Under the pieces are notes generated by a model that did not search any database, was not told the origin of the DNA, and worked only from the letters and a program-made list of their open reading frames with translations. A stretch of 64,000 bases of DNA from CAVVJA01 sp963779485 (GTDB lineage Bacteria; Actinomycetota; Actinomycetes; Mycobacteriales; Jatrophihabitantaceae), in contig CAVZYJ010000004.1 in assembly GCA_963779485.1 (NCBI GenBank), positions 124,001-188,000 on the forward strand, written 5' to 3'. Below are positions 35,628 to 44,295 of the stretch, piece after piece (the first letter of the stretch is position 1; each line of letters opens with the position of its first letter). A program made the position numbers and the translations under genes.

Positions 35628-36305
35628 TCAGGCGGATTCGGCTTCGGCGTGCCGGCGAAGCGCCTCCAGTACGGATTCGTCCGACGGCGGGCCGAACCGC
35701 CGGTAGCCCATGCTCACCGCGCTGAACGGCATGGGCTCCCGCAGGCATAGCACGTCGTCGGCTTCGGTAGCGAGGCGCTTGCGAGCGCTGGCCGATCCGA
35801 CCGGCACGGCGACGACGACTCGTCGAGCGCCCAGCCGACGGGTCAGGCGCACTGCCGCCGTCATCGTCGCGCCCGTGGCCAGACCATCGTCGACGATGAT
35901 GGCGAACCGGCCGCGCAGGTCCGGTCCGGGACTGTCTCCGTAGTAGCGGCGAAGCAGGCCGCGCAATGCGTCGGACTCGGCGGCGATGGCCGACCCGACG
36001 GCCTCGGGTGGCACGCGGCACGCCTCGATGACGCCGTAGTGGCGCATTACTTCGGTGGTGTCGCCGAGGCTGGCGAGCGCGCCCATGGCGAGCTCAGCGT
36101 GGCCCGGTACGCCGACCTTGCGCACCGGCAGCGCACACATCGGCAGGTGCAGCTCGTCGGCGATGCGGGCCGCGACCGGAACGCCCCCGCGCGGCAGGGG
36201 AAGAAGGATAGGGCGGTCGGTCGAGGGCGACGCATCCATGAGCAGTTGACGTAGTGGCCCCACGAGCGCGTGGCCCGCGTCGTCGCGATCGGCGAAGACC
36301 GCCAT
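35628..36305 (-). CDS. phosphoribosyltransferase family protein
   Basis: A 225-residue type I phosphoribosyltransferase-fold protein. The N-terminal LLPLPRGGVPVAARIADEL and the PRPP loop AIIVDDGLATGATMTAAV are present, with PVGSASARKRL and ADDVLCL downstream. These match the 'predicted phosphoribosyltransferase' group found near erythromycin-esterase or universal-stress genes in actinobacteria, which has no assigned base substrate. Together with the next gene it interrupts the kynurenine cluster on the opposite strand. Confidence 0.88.
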   Translation of the reverse strand: MAVFADRDDAGHALVGPLRQLLMDASPSTDRPILLPLPRGGVPVAARIADELHLPMCALPVRKVGVPGHAELAMGALASLGDTTEVMRHYGVIEACRVPPEAVGSAIAAESDALRGLLRRYYGDSPGPDLRGRFAIIVDDGLATGATMTAAVRLTRRLGARRVVVAVPVGSASARKRLATEADDVLCLREPMPFSAVSMGYRRFGPPSDESVLEALRRHAEAESA

Positions 36306-36396
36306 GTGTAGACGCTAGACCCGTTAAGGCCCCGAATCGCCCCGGATCGCGCAATTTTCTACCGCATGCGCCTGGTTCGTGCGGGCGCGCGGGGCC

Positions 36397-37053
36397 TCAT
36401 TCCGAGCGGTCCGGTGCGCTCGGGGGCTCCTCGCCGGCCCGGTACTCGTCCTCCTGCCGCTGTTGCTCCTCGACCCGCTTCCTGATCCGTCCGAGCCCCG
36501 GAAGAGCACCGAGCATCTCGTTCAGCTCCTTGGACGCGTCGAGCAGATCGCGCAGGTCGGGGGCGACTGTGCCGAGGGTGTCGAGGATCGGGAGTATGTC
36601 GTTGTCGAGCTTGCGCACGATACCCGGCAACGTGTCGATCAGCGCCACCATCGCGTCGGTCTCGGTCGGGCTGGTGGTTTCCGCAAGCCGGGCCACGATT
36701 GGCTGCAGCTTGTCGAGCGCCGGTTGGTAGGCATCGAGCAACGGTCCGACGCGCGCGGTTACGAGCGCCGCATCGGCGACGATGACGTCGGTGGTGATCA
36801 TCGTTTCACCGGCCCGGGCCACGACCGCGCGTACCTGCTCGTGTGTCCGCTCGATGCCAGTGGCGACCGTACTGATCCGGCGCTCGGTCAGCTCGATATT
36901 GCTCAGCAGCGTGTTCACCCGCGCCACGATCTGCTCGATCTCGTTGACCAGGACCGCGATCCGGGGTCCGAGCGTGATCATCCATTCGATCGTCTGGAAG
37001 CCCTGCCGGGCGACGCCGACGACATGCCGCGGCCGGGGAATTGGCAGTCGCAT
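36397..37053 (-). CDS. coiled-coil hypothetical protein
   Basis: A 218-residue, largely helical protein with heptad-like spacing through residues ~30-180 (ARVNTLLSNIELTERRIS, TVATGIERTHEQVRAVVARA, LPGIVRKLDNDILPIL) and a charged C-terminus RKRVEEQQRQEDEY. No signal peptide or clear membrane helix. Family not recognised; the pattern recalls small actinobacterial envelope-associated coiled-coil proteins. It diverges from the aldehyde dehydrogenase gene, with a degenerate repeat copy between. Confidence 0.65.
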   Translation of the reverse strand: MRLPIPRPRHVVGVARQGFQTIEWMITLGPRIAVLVNEIEQIVARVNTLLSNIELTERRISTVATGIERTHEQVRAVVARAGETMITTDVIVADAALVTARVGPLLDAYQPALDKLQPIVARLAETTSPTETDAMVALIDTLPGIVRKLDNDILPILDTLGTVAPDLRDLLDASKELNEMLGALPGLGRIRKRVEEQQRQEDEYRAGEEPPSAPDRSE

Positions 37054-37096
37054 TCGCTCACCTGTCCTGCGTCGTCACCGGTCGATGGCCGGCCGA

Positions 37097-37143
37097 TGAT
37101 CTTGGACTGATCACCGCTATTCGACCACATGTCCAGGACCATC
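37097..37143. repeat. dispersed palindromic element, copy C (degenerate)
   Basis: TGATCTTGGACT (37097-37108) matches the left arm of the family; GTCCAGGACCATC (37131-37143) is a degraded right arm with three mismatches to GTCCAAGATCAC. The spacer is 22 bases and keeps a central CACCGCT. It sits between divergent genes, unlike copies A and B. Confidence 0.6.
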
Positions 37144-37259
37144 GGCAGGGGACATCTGACGGCCCCGGCCGCGGCCCGGGCGGCATATGCTCGCCTGAAC
37201 GCTGGCGAGCCCGAGACGTTCGACAGCCGCACGTGGGCCGCACGCGGAGAGGCGGAGAC

Positions 37260-38720
37260 GTGCGCGCGATTCGGAACTTCGTGGACGGCGAGTTCATGTC
37301 CGCCTCCGACGGCCCGTCGTGGACGAAGGTCGACCCCGTGGACGGCCAGCCCAGCGCCACGGTGCACGAGGCCGACCGCGGGCTTGTCGATAGCGCGGTG
37401 CGCGCGGCCCGCCGAGCGTTGGACGGCCCGTGGGGGCGCACCTCGGTAGCGCAGCGCACGGCCCTCCTTCGGCGCGTCGCGGATCGGATCGAGGATCGGT
37501 TCGAAGAGTTCGTCGTGGCCGAGTCCACGGACACCGGCAAGCCCCAGCAGCAGGCCCGTGAGCTGGACGTCGCCCGCGCGGTGGCCAACTTCCGGGTGTT
37601 CGCCGACACGGTCGCCGCCGCAGGCCTGCCCTCGTTTCTGACCGAGTTGCCGGACGGGCGCCGCGCGCTCAACTACGCCGTCCGCAAGCCCCGCGGCGTA
37701 GTCGCGGTGATCGTGCCGTGGAATCTCCCGCTCTTGTTGCTCACTTGGAAGGTCGCGCCGGCGCTCGCGTGCGGTAACACCGTGGTGGTCAAGCCGAGTG
37801 AGGAGACGCCGTCCACCGCGGCTCTGCTCGCCGAGGTCTGCGCCGAGGCGGGGGTGCCGGCCGGCGTGTACAACGTCGTCCACGGGTTCGGGCCCGACTC
37901 GGCGGGAGAGTTTTTGGTGTCCCATCCCGGCATCGACGGAGTGACGTTCACCGGATCCTCGGCTACCGGCGCCCGGATCATGGCCGCCGTGGCGCCGCGG
38001 GTGACGCCGGTGTCGTTCGAGCTCGGCGGCAAGAACGCCGCGGTCGTCTTCGCCGACGCCGACCTGGACGCGACGCTGGATGGGCTTACCCGATCGGTGT
38101 TCGCCAATACCGGCCAAGTGTGCCTATGTACCGAGCGGCTGTACGTCCAGCGGCCTATCTTCGACGAGGTCGCCGACGGGTTGGCTCAGCGGGCCCGCGA
38201 TCTCCGCCTCGGCCGGCCGACCGACCCGGCGACGACGACCGGCCCGTTGATCTCCGCCGAACATCGCGAGAAGGTGCTGTCTTACTACCGGCTGGCCGAG
38301 GACGTCGGAGCCAAGATCCTGGTGGGCGGCGGTGTTCCGGATCTGGGTGCCGAGCTCGACGGGGGTTGGTGGATCGAGCCGACGCTCTGGACCGGACTGA
38401 CGAACGCCGATCGGCCGCTCCGAGAGGAGATCTTCGGGCCGGTGGCCGCGCTCGTGCCGTTCGACACCGAGCAGGAGGCGGTGGCGCTCGCAAACGACAC
38501 CGACTACGGTCTCGCATCGGCGGTGTGGACGACCGATCTCTCTCGTGGCCACCGGATCGCGCAGCAGATGCGGGTCGGCATGTCGTGGGTGAACACCTGG
38601 TTCCTGCGCGACCTGCGGTCGCCATTCGGCGGCATTGGTCTGTCAGGAATCGGCCGCGAGGGCGGAGATTTCTCGCTCGAGTTCTACACCGAGCCGACGA
38701 ACGTCTGCGTCCAGCTGTGA
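37260..38720 (+). CDS. 2-aminomuconic-6-semialdehyde dehydrogenase (aldehyde dehydrogenase family)
   Basis: NAD-dependent aldehyde dehydrogenase of 486 residues. Motifs: PWNLPLLLLTWK, the NAD-binding FTGSSATG, the general base in FELGGKNAAVVFADADLD and the catalytic Cys in FANTGQVCLCTERLYV. Position at the head of an operon encoding aminomuconate deaminase, 3-hydroxyanthranilate dioxygenase and ACMS decarboxylase identifies the substrate as 2-aminomuconate semialdehyde. GTG 37260 follows GGAGAGG by seven bases. Its stop overlaps the next GTG by 4 bases. Confidence 0.9.
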   Translation: MRAIRNFVDGEFMSASDGPSWTKVDPVDGQPSATVHEADRGLVDSAVRAARRALDGPWGRTSVAQRTALLRRVADRIEDRFEEFVVAESTDTGKPQQQARELDVARAVANFRVFADTVAAAGLPSFLTELPDGRRALNYAVRKPRGVVAVIVPWNLPLLLLTWKVAPALACGNTVVVKPSEETPSTAALLAEVCAEAGVPAGVYNVVHGFGPDSAGEFLVSHPGIDGVTFTGSSATGARIMAAVAPRVTPVSFELGGKNAAVVFADADLDATLDGLTRSVFANTGQVCLCTERLYVQRPIFDEVADGLAQRARDLRLGRPTDPATTTGPLISAEHREKVLSYYRLAEDVGAKILVGGGVPDLGAELDGGWWIEPTLWTGLTNADRPLREEIFGPVAALVPFDTEQEAVALANDTDYGLASAVWTTDLSRGHRIAQQMRVGMSWVNTWFLRDLRSPFGGIGLSGIGREGGDFSLEFYTEPTNVCVQL

Positions 38721-39142
38721 CCCGCGGCCGCACGCTGCCGGACAAGGCCACACCGCGCGGCCGCTTTCCCCACATCCGGCTTGCGGGCGGATTCGCCTAC
38801 GTCAGCGGCACGAGCGCGCGCCGGCCGGACAATACGATCGTCGGGGCCGAGGTCGATGCGCTGGGCACGGCCACGCTCGACATCCGCGCCCAGACCCGAG
38901 CGGTGATCGAGAACATCCAGGACATCCTTCGCGAGGTCGGAGCGGAACTCACCGACCTGGTCTCGGTGACGACGTTCCTCGTCTCCATGAACGATTTCGG
39001 CGGTTACAACGCCGTCTACGCCGACTACTTCGACGAATCCGGCCCGGCCCGGACCACGGTCGCGGTCCATCAGCTTCCGCACCCGCACCTGCTCATCGAG
39101 ATGCAAGCCGTCGCCCAGCTACCGGAGAAGGAGCCGCCGTGA
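38717..39142 (+). CDS. 2-aminomuconate deaminase (RidA/YjgF family)
   Basis: A 141-residue RidA-fold protein. The core GGFAYVSGTSARRPDNT and LTDLVSVTTFLVSMNDFGGYNAVYADYF match the family, and the last third has ARTTVAVHQLPHPHLLIEM with the Arg that contacts the carboxylate in RidA enzymes. In 2-nitrobenzoate and tryptophan meta-cleavage clusters this YjgF-type protein hydrolyses 2-aminomuconate to 4-oxalocrotonate plus ammonia; the assignment here rests on that context. Overlaps both neighbours by 4 bases (GTGA). Confidence 0.85.
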   Translation: MTRGRTLPDKATPRGRFPHIRLAGGFAYVSGTSARRPDNTIVGAEVDALGTATLDIRAQTRAVIENIQDILREVGAELTDLVSVTTFLVSMNDFGGYNAVYADYFDESGPARTTVAVHQLPHPHLLIEMQAVAQLPEKEPP

Positions 39143-39660
39143 CCACCATCCCGACCACGATCAACTTCACGCGATGGATCAGCGAGAACGAGCACTTGCT
39201 CAAGCCGCCGGTGAACAACAAGACGATGGCCGTCGGCGACGACTTCATCGTGCAGGTCGTGGGGGGTCCCAACGCGCGCACGGACTTCCACGTCGATCCA
39301 TACGAGGAGTGGTTCTACCAGCTCAGAGGGAATATGCACGTCAACCTGATGACGGACGACGGCCCGCAGACCGTGCACATCCGCGAAGGGGACACGTGGC
39401 TGTTGCCCGGGAACACTCCGCATTCACCGCAACGACCAGAAGCCGGATCGATCGGGTTGGTCATCGAACGAATTCGCGAGGAAGGCACACTGGAGAAGTT
39501 CCAGTGGTACTGCGGAAATTGCTCCGCGCTGGTGCACGAGGTCGAATTGCAGGTACGCGACATCGTCGTCGACCTGCCGCCGGTGTTCACGGCGTTCTAC
39601 GAGGACGAGCAGGCCCGCACCTGTCCGAAGTGCGGCACCGTGCACCCGGGAAAGGGCTGA
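39139..39660 (+). CDS. nbaC: 3-hydroxyanthranilate 3,4-dioxygenase
   Basis: Cupin dioxygenase of 173 residues that opens 3-hydroxyanthranilate to 2-amino-3-carboxymuconate semialdehyde. The iron site is readable as His in TDFHVDPYEEWFYQL with its Glu and the distal His in GNTPHSPQ. The bacterial-type rubredoxin-like C-terminal site is complete: CGNC near residue 119 and CPKC near 160. GTG 39139 overlaps the previous stop by 4 bases. Confidence 0.95.
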   Translation: MTTIPTTINFTRWISENEHLLKPPVNNKTMAVGDDFIVQVVGGPNARTDFHVDPYEEWFYQLRGNMHVNLMTDDGPQTVHIREGDTWLLPGNTPHSPQRPEAGSIGLVIERIREEGTLEKFQWYCGNCSALVHEVELQVRDIVVDLPPVFTAFYEDEQARTCPKCGTVHPGKG

Positions 39661-39670
39661 GCCGACCCGC

Positions 39671-40675
39671 ATGGACGGCTTGATCGACCTACACACGCAC
39701 TACGTTCCGTGCGGCTGGCCGGAGTTGCCGGGAAATCCGGAGCGCACCCTGTGGTTGCGAGTCGAGTCAGAGTCGGACGCGATGATCATGCTTGGTTCGA
39801 CCGAATTCCGCCGCATCCGAGCGACCTGCTGGAACGCCGACGATCGGCTACGCGACATGGACGAAGATGGGGTGGCCGTCCAAGCCGTATCGCCGACACC
39901 CGTGTTCTTCTCGTACGCGCACGACGCCGACGAGGCAACTCGTATCGCCCGCATTTTCAACGATCTCGCCCTCGACATCTGCGCGCCCGAGCCGGAGCGG
40001 CTCTGGCCGTTCTGCCAGGTTCCGTTGCAGGATCCGGACGCGGCCTGCGCCGAGGTCGAGCGATGCCTGGCCAACGGTCATCGCGGCGTCGAGATCGGCA
40101 ACCATGTCGGCGACCGGGATCTCGACGATGCCGGCATCGTCACCTTCCTTCAGCACTGCGCTCGCCTGGGGGTTCCGGTATTCGTCCACCCGTGGGACAT
40201 GCCGGCCTCGCCCCGCCTGAACCGATGGATGGCCAGGTGGCTCACGGGCATGCCCGCGGAGACCCACCTGTCGATCTTGGCCATGATCCTCGGCGGGGTG
40301 TTCGACCAGGTGGACGACTCGCTGCGTATCTGTTTCGCCCACGGCGGCGGATCATTCGCGTTCTGGCTCGGCCGGATGGACAACGCGTGGCGGGCGCGCG
40401 GTGACATCGTCGGCACGTCGGCCGAACTTCCGTCGCACTATCTCGGGCGGTTCTACGTCGACTCGGTCGTCTTCGACGAGCGAGCGTTGCGGCTTCTGGT
40501 CGACACGGTGGGCGTCGATCGGGTGGTCGTCGGCAGTGACTACCCGTACCCGTTGGGCGAGCGCCCGGCCGGCCACGTCGTCCGGCAGGCCACGTTCCTT
40601 GGCGAGCCGGAGCGGAGCCGGATCATGCGGGAGAACGCCGAAGTCTTCCTCGGGGCGTCGGTGATGCGATCGTGA
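39671..40675 (+). CDS. nbaD: 2-amino-3-carboxymuconate-6-semialdehyde decarboxylase (ACMSD)
   Basis: Amidohydrolase-superfamily decarboxylase of 334 residues. The N-terminal metal motif DLHTHYVP, the FVHPWDMPAS region with a ligand His, CFAHGGGSFAFWLGRMDNAW and the acidic ligand in VVGSDYPYPLGE are all present and match ACMSD. It diverts the dioxygenase product from quinolinate to 2-aminomuconate semialdehyde, so the cluster is built for degradation rather than NAD synthesis. Its stop overlaps kynU by 4 bases. Confidence 0.94.
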   Translation: MDGLIDLHTHYVPCGWPELPGNPERTLWLRVESESDAMIMLGSTEFRRIRATCWNADDRLRDMDEDGVAVQAVSPTPVFFSYAHDADEATRIARIFNDLALDICAPEPERLWPFCQVPLQDPDAACAEVERCLANGHRGVEIGNHVGDRDLDDAGIVTFLQHCARLGVPVFVHPWDMPASPRLNRWMARWLTGMPAETHLSILAMILGGVFDQVDDSLRICFAHGGGSFAFWLGRMDNAWRARGDIVGTSAELPSHYLGRFYVDSVVFDERALRLLVDTVGVDRVVVGSDYPYPLGERPAGHVVRQATFLGEPERSRIMRENAEVFLGASVMRS

Positions 40676-41970
40676 TCGGTGCGCTTGATGCAGAGCTGCA
40701 GCGCGCGGCCGACCTCGAGGCCGCCGACGAGTTGCCCAGCCGGCGAGACCAATTCCACGTGCCGCCGTGGCCGGGCGGCGATCACCCCGAGTGCGCGTAC
40801 TTCGCCGGAAACTCGCTCGGCCTGCAGCCAGTGGCGACCCGGCGCCGGTTGGCGGCGGAGCTCGACGATTGGGCGCGTCTCGGAGTGCAAGGTCACCATG
40901 CGGCGGCGCGCCCGTGGGTCTCCTATCACGAGTTGTTGCGAGATCCCGCTGCGCGCCTGATTGGCGCACTGCCCACGGAAACCGTGATGATGAACTCGCT
41001 GACGGTCAACCTCCACTTGCTCATGGCGAGTTTCTACCGGCCCACGACTGATCGGTACCGAATTCTCATTGAGGACAGCGCTTTCCCGTCGGATAGCTAT
41101 GCCGTTCGCAGTCAAGCCGCCTGGCACGGCCACGATCCCGACGAGGCCGTAATCCGGCTCCGGCCGCGATCGGGCGAGTACGCGTTGCGGAGCGCGGACA
41201 TCGTCGACTACCTCGATCGCGAGGGGTACCGCGTCGCGATGATCTTGCTTGGTGGGGTGAACTACTACGGCGGCGAGCTGCTGGATATCGCCGAGATCAC
41301 CCGTGCGGGCCGTGCCGTCGGGGCGGTTGTAGGTTGGGACCTCGCTCACGCGGCCGGCAACGTCCCGCTATCGCTGCACGAGTGGGACGTCGACTGGTCG
41401 GCCTGGTGCACGTACAAGTACCTCAACAGCGGGCCGGGTGCTGTCGCGGGAGCCTTCGTTCATGAGCGGCATCTCACCGATCGCGGCCTGCCGAAGCTCA
41501 GTGGTTGGTGGAGTACTAACCCGGCGACTCGGTTCCGCATGAACCCCGTGCTCGACGAGGTCCCGACCGCTGATTCCTGGCAGCTGTCCAACCCGCCGAT
41601 CCTGGCGATGGCGCCCGTGCTGGTGTCGCTGGAGATGTTCGACGCGATCGGCATGACGGCGCTGCGAGCGAAGAGCGTGCGCCTTACCGGCTACCTTGAA
41701 GCCAAGCTGGAGGAGGCATGCGACGGCCGGCCGATGCGGATCATCACGCCGCGTGACCCGAGCCAACGGGGCGCCCAATTGTCCCTGCTGCTTGAGGGAT
41801 TGTCCGCGGACGACGTCAGCGCTTCGCTGCGGTCGGAGCACGGCGTAATCGCCGATGCCCGGCAGCCGGACGTGATCCGGCTGGCTCCGGTACCGATGTA
41901 TTCGACGTACACCGACTGCCTGCGGGCGGCGATCGCGTTGGCGAACGTCGTGGACGCCCATGGCCGCTGA
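40672..41970 (+). CDS. kynU: kynureninase
   Basis: PLP enzyme cleaving (3-hydroxy)kynurenine to (3-hydroxy)anthranilate plus alanine. The 432 residues include YFAGNSLGLQP, FPSDSYAVRSQA, the cofactor Asp in VGWDLAHAAGN and the Schiff-base Lys in WCTYKYLNSGPG (~248). The GTG start overlaps the upstream stop by 4 bases and the 3' end overlaps kmo by 11 bases. Together with Kmo it would supply 3-hydroxyanthranilate to the dioxygenase encoded upstream in the same operon. Confidence 0.95.
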   Translation: MIGALDAELQRAADLEAADELPSRRDQFHVPPWPGGDHPECAYFAGNSLGLQPVATRRRLAAELDDWARLGVQGHHAAARPWVSYHELLRDPAARLIGALPTETVMMNSLTVNLHLLMASFYRPTTDRYRILIEDSAFPSDSYAVRSQAAWHGHDPDEAVIRLRPRSGEYALRSADIVDYLDREGYRVAMILLGGVNYYGGELLDIAEITRAGRAVGAVVGWDLAHAAGNVPLSLHEWDVDWSAWCTYKYLNSGPGAVAGAFVHERHLTDRGLPKLSGWWSTNPATRFRMNPVLDEVPTADSWQLSNPPILAMAPVLVSLEMFDAIGMTALRAKSVRLTGYLEAKLEEACDGRPMRIITPRDPSQRGAQLSLLLEGLSADDVSASLRSEHGVIADARQPDVIRLAPVPMYSTYTDCLRAAIALANVVDAHGR

Positions 41971-43339
41971 GGGCCGGGTTGCGATCGTGGGAGCCGGTCT
42001 GGCCGGCTGCCTGCTGGCTACCCTGCTCGGACGCCGGGGCGTGCCGGTCGACGTCTACGAGCGGCGACCCGATCCGCGCGTGGCCGGTGTGGAGCGCGGA
42101 CGCTCGATCAATCTGGCCATCTCGGCGCGAGGGCTGGCCGCGCTCGAGGAGGTCGGACTACGCGAGCAGGCGCTGGCGCGCGCGCTGCCCATGCATGGCC
42201 GGATGATCCACTCGACAACGGCTGCACCCAGCTTCCGGCCCTATAGCGCCGACGGCACCCGCGCGATCAATTCGATCAGCCGGGCGCAGCTCAACGCGTC
42301 GCTGCTCGACACCGCCGAGGGTACCGGCGGGGTGCGCCTGCGCTTCGGGCATCGGCTCGTCTCGGCCGAGGCCAGCACGGGCCAGCTGACTTTCGAGACG
42401 ACGGCCGAGACGATCCGGGCCGAGGTCGAGATTGCGCTTGCCGCCGATGGGGCGTACAGCGCGACTCGGTCCGCCCTGGACGGTACGTCTGACCTCGATA
42501 TCGGGCAGGACTTCCTCGAGCACGGGTATAAGGAGCTCACCATCCCGCCCCACAACGGGGAATTCGCGCTGGACCCGGATGCGCTGCACATCTGGCCACG
42601 GGGCGGTTCGATGATGATCGCGCTGCCCAATCTCGATCGTTCTTTTACGTGCACCCTGTTCTGGCCAAAAGCCGGCCTGAACAGCTTCGCGAAACTCGAT
42701 GCTCCCGAACGGGTCCGGAGCTACTTCGAACGCGAATATCCCGACGTCGTCGACCTCATGCCGACCCTCGCTGACGAATACGCGCTGAATCCGGTGGGCT
42801 CGCTCGTCACGGTGAAGTGCTGGCCATGGGTGATACGCGGCGCGGGGGCCACGATAGCTCTGGTCGGAGACGCTGCGCACGCCATCGTGCCGTTCTACGG
42901 CCAGGGCGCGAACTGTGCGTTCGAGGACTGCATCGAGATCGACCAATGCCTGTCGGCGGCGCAGGGCGATTGGGGGCAGGCCCTGGTCGCGTATCAGCAA
43001 CGCCGCAAGGAGAACACCGACGTCATCGCCGATCTGGCGCTGGACAATTTCGTGGAGATGCGGGACCGGGTGAACTCGCCGATATTTCGGACGCGGACCT
43101 GGGCCGAGCACGCGCTCGAGCGGCAATTTCCCGGGCGGTACATGTCGAGGTACGAGCTGGTGTCCTTTACGACGACGCCGTACGCGCAGATCCCGTCGCG
43201 GGTCCGGCGGCAGAATCTCGTCGTGGCCGGTGTCGCGGTGGGGTCATTGGTCGTCGCTGGCGCGGCGGTCGCGGCCCTCCGTCGCGCCGCGCGGCGTCAG
43301 TTCAAAGATCACGACCAAGGCGGCGCAGGCGCCGCCTAA
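41960..43339 (+). CDS. kmo: kynurenine 3-monooxygenase with C-terminal membrane helix
   Basis: FAD/NADPH hydroxylase of 459 residues. Motifs are AIVGAGLAGCLLATLL, the KMO-specific GRSINLAISARGLAAL, DGAYSATRSAL and the second FAD motif LVGDAAHAIVPFYGQGANCAFED. Residues ~420-440 form an uninterrupted Val/Ala/Gly/Leu hydrophobic helix followed by RRAARR, a probable tail anchor like that of eukaryotic KMO. The stop (TAA 43337-43339) overlaps the convergent hydrolase stop by four bases. Confidence 0.94.
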   Translation: MAAEGRVAIVGAGLAGCLLATLLGRRGVPVDVYERRPDPRVAGVERGRSINLAISARGLAALEEVGLREQALARALPMHGRMIHSTTAAPSFRPYSADGTRAINSISRAQLNASLLDTAEGTGGVRLRFGHRLVSAEASTGQLTFETTAETIRAEVEIALAADGAYSATRSALDGTSDLDIGQDFLEHGYKELTIPPHNGEFALDPDALHIWPRGGSMMIALPNLDRSFTCTLFWPKAGLNSFAKLDAPERVRSYFEREYPDVVDLMPTLADEYALNPVGSLVTVKCWPWVIRGAGATIALVGDAAHAIVPFYGQGANCAFEDCIEIDQCLSAAQGDWGQALVAYQQRRKENTDVIADLALDNFVEMRDRVNSPIFRTRTWAEHALERQFPGRYMSRYELVSFTTTPYAQIPSRVRRQNLVVAGVAVGSLVVAGAAVAALRRAARRQFKDHDQGGAGAA

Positions 43340-44268
43340 CCGAGCTTGGCCCAGCGGATCAGCTCGCCGCTGACCGTCTCCGGGACCTCGCTTTGCGGGA
43401 AGTGGCCTACGCCGTCGAGGATCCGCCATTCGTATTCACCGGTTACATAGCGCCCGGAGCCTTGGGCCGTGCGGGGCAGGATGCATCGGTCGAAATCGCC
43501 ATGGAGGTGCAGGACGGGCGCGGCGATCGGGGCCTGCATGCGCCGGGCGAACCGTCTCCCGTCCGGACGGGGCAGCGAGCGGACGAGCCAGCGGAACTGC
43601 TCGAGCGCCAGGTGGGCTACCGGATGGATCTGCAGCGCCTGGGCGTATCGCTCCACTTCCGCCTCGTAAGCTGCCGTACCCCGCCACCGCGGTCCCGACC
43701 AGGTGTCGAACAGCTGCCGGACGTAGACCCCATCTCTGGTGAGCCGGGTCTCCGGCCGGCGCGGAACCTGGAACGCGCGCAGGGCGTAGCCCGACGCCCG
43801 GCCCTGTCCGCGCGGATCGGCGAAGATGGCCTGCCGAAGCCGCAACGGATGAGCGGCGCCGAGGACGGTCAGGCGACGGACGACCCGCGGGTGCAGCGCC
43901 GCCATCGTCCATGCGAGCAGGCCACCGACGTCGTTACCGACGACCATCGCGTCCCGCTCGCCGAGCGCCGTCACCAGGGCCGCAATGTCGGCGGCGAGGG
44001 TGGGCGTGTCGTACCCACGCGGCGGTTTGTCGCTCGCCCCATATCCTCGCAAGTCGACCGCGACCGCCCGGTGCCCCGAGTCGGCCAGGTCGACGAGCTG
44101 CTGGCGCCAGGTCCACCAGAACTGCGGGAAGCCGTGCAACAAGAGCACCAGCGGGCCGCTGCCCATCTCGGCGATGTGCAGCGCAATCCCGTTGGCGCTG
44201 ACGTGCCGGTGGGTCCACGGTCCGTCGACGAGAACGACGGCGTCGTCAGGAGGCGGGCCGGCTCTCAC
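43336..44268 (-). CDS. alpha/beta hydrolase, epoxide hydrolase-like (EphE type)
   Basis: A 310-residue alpha/beta-hydrolase. The oxyanion segment LLLHGFPQFWW and the nucleophile elbow VVGNDVGGLLAW with Asp rather than Ser mark the epoxide hydrolase/dehalogenase branch; the late acid and His are in LHGDFDRCI and GVGHFPQSEVP. It corresponds to Rv3670 (EphE) in the conserved block, next to the Rv3669-like gene, so I do not assign it as the missing kynurenine formamidase even though it borders kmo; an Asp nucleophile also argues against that role. Starts at GTG 44268. Confidence 0.87.
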   Translation of the reverse strand: MRAGPPPDDAVVLVDGPWTHRHVSANGIALHIAEMGSGPLVLLLHGFPQFWWTWRQQLVDLADSGHRAVAVDLRGYGASDKPPRGYDTPTLAADIAALVTALGERDAMVVGNDVGGLLAWTMAALHPRVVRRLTVLGAAHPLRLRQAIFADPRGQGRASGYALRAFQVPRRPETRLTRDGVYVRQLFDTWSGPRWRGTAAYEAEVERYAQALQIHPVAHLALEQFRWLVRSLPRPDGRRFARRMQAPIAAPVLHLHGDFDRCILPRTAQGSGRYVTGEYEWRILDGVGHFPQSEVPETVSGELIRWAKLG

Positions 44269-44295
44269 CGCCGAACGTCCGAGGTAGTCATACCG

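Noticed and set aside
43305..43320. AGTTCAAAGATCACGA at the kmo 3' end resembles the right arm of the dispersed repeat.
   Set aside because: No left arm within 60 bases on either side, and the sequence is coding; likely chance.
43336..44268. Assigning the hydrolase beside kmo as kynurenine formamidase.
   Set aside because: It has an Asp nucleophile (GNDVGG) and the Rv3670/EphE synteny; it is on the opposite strand to the pathway operon.
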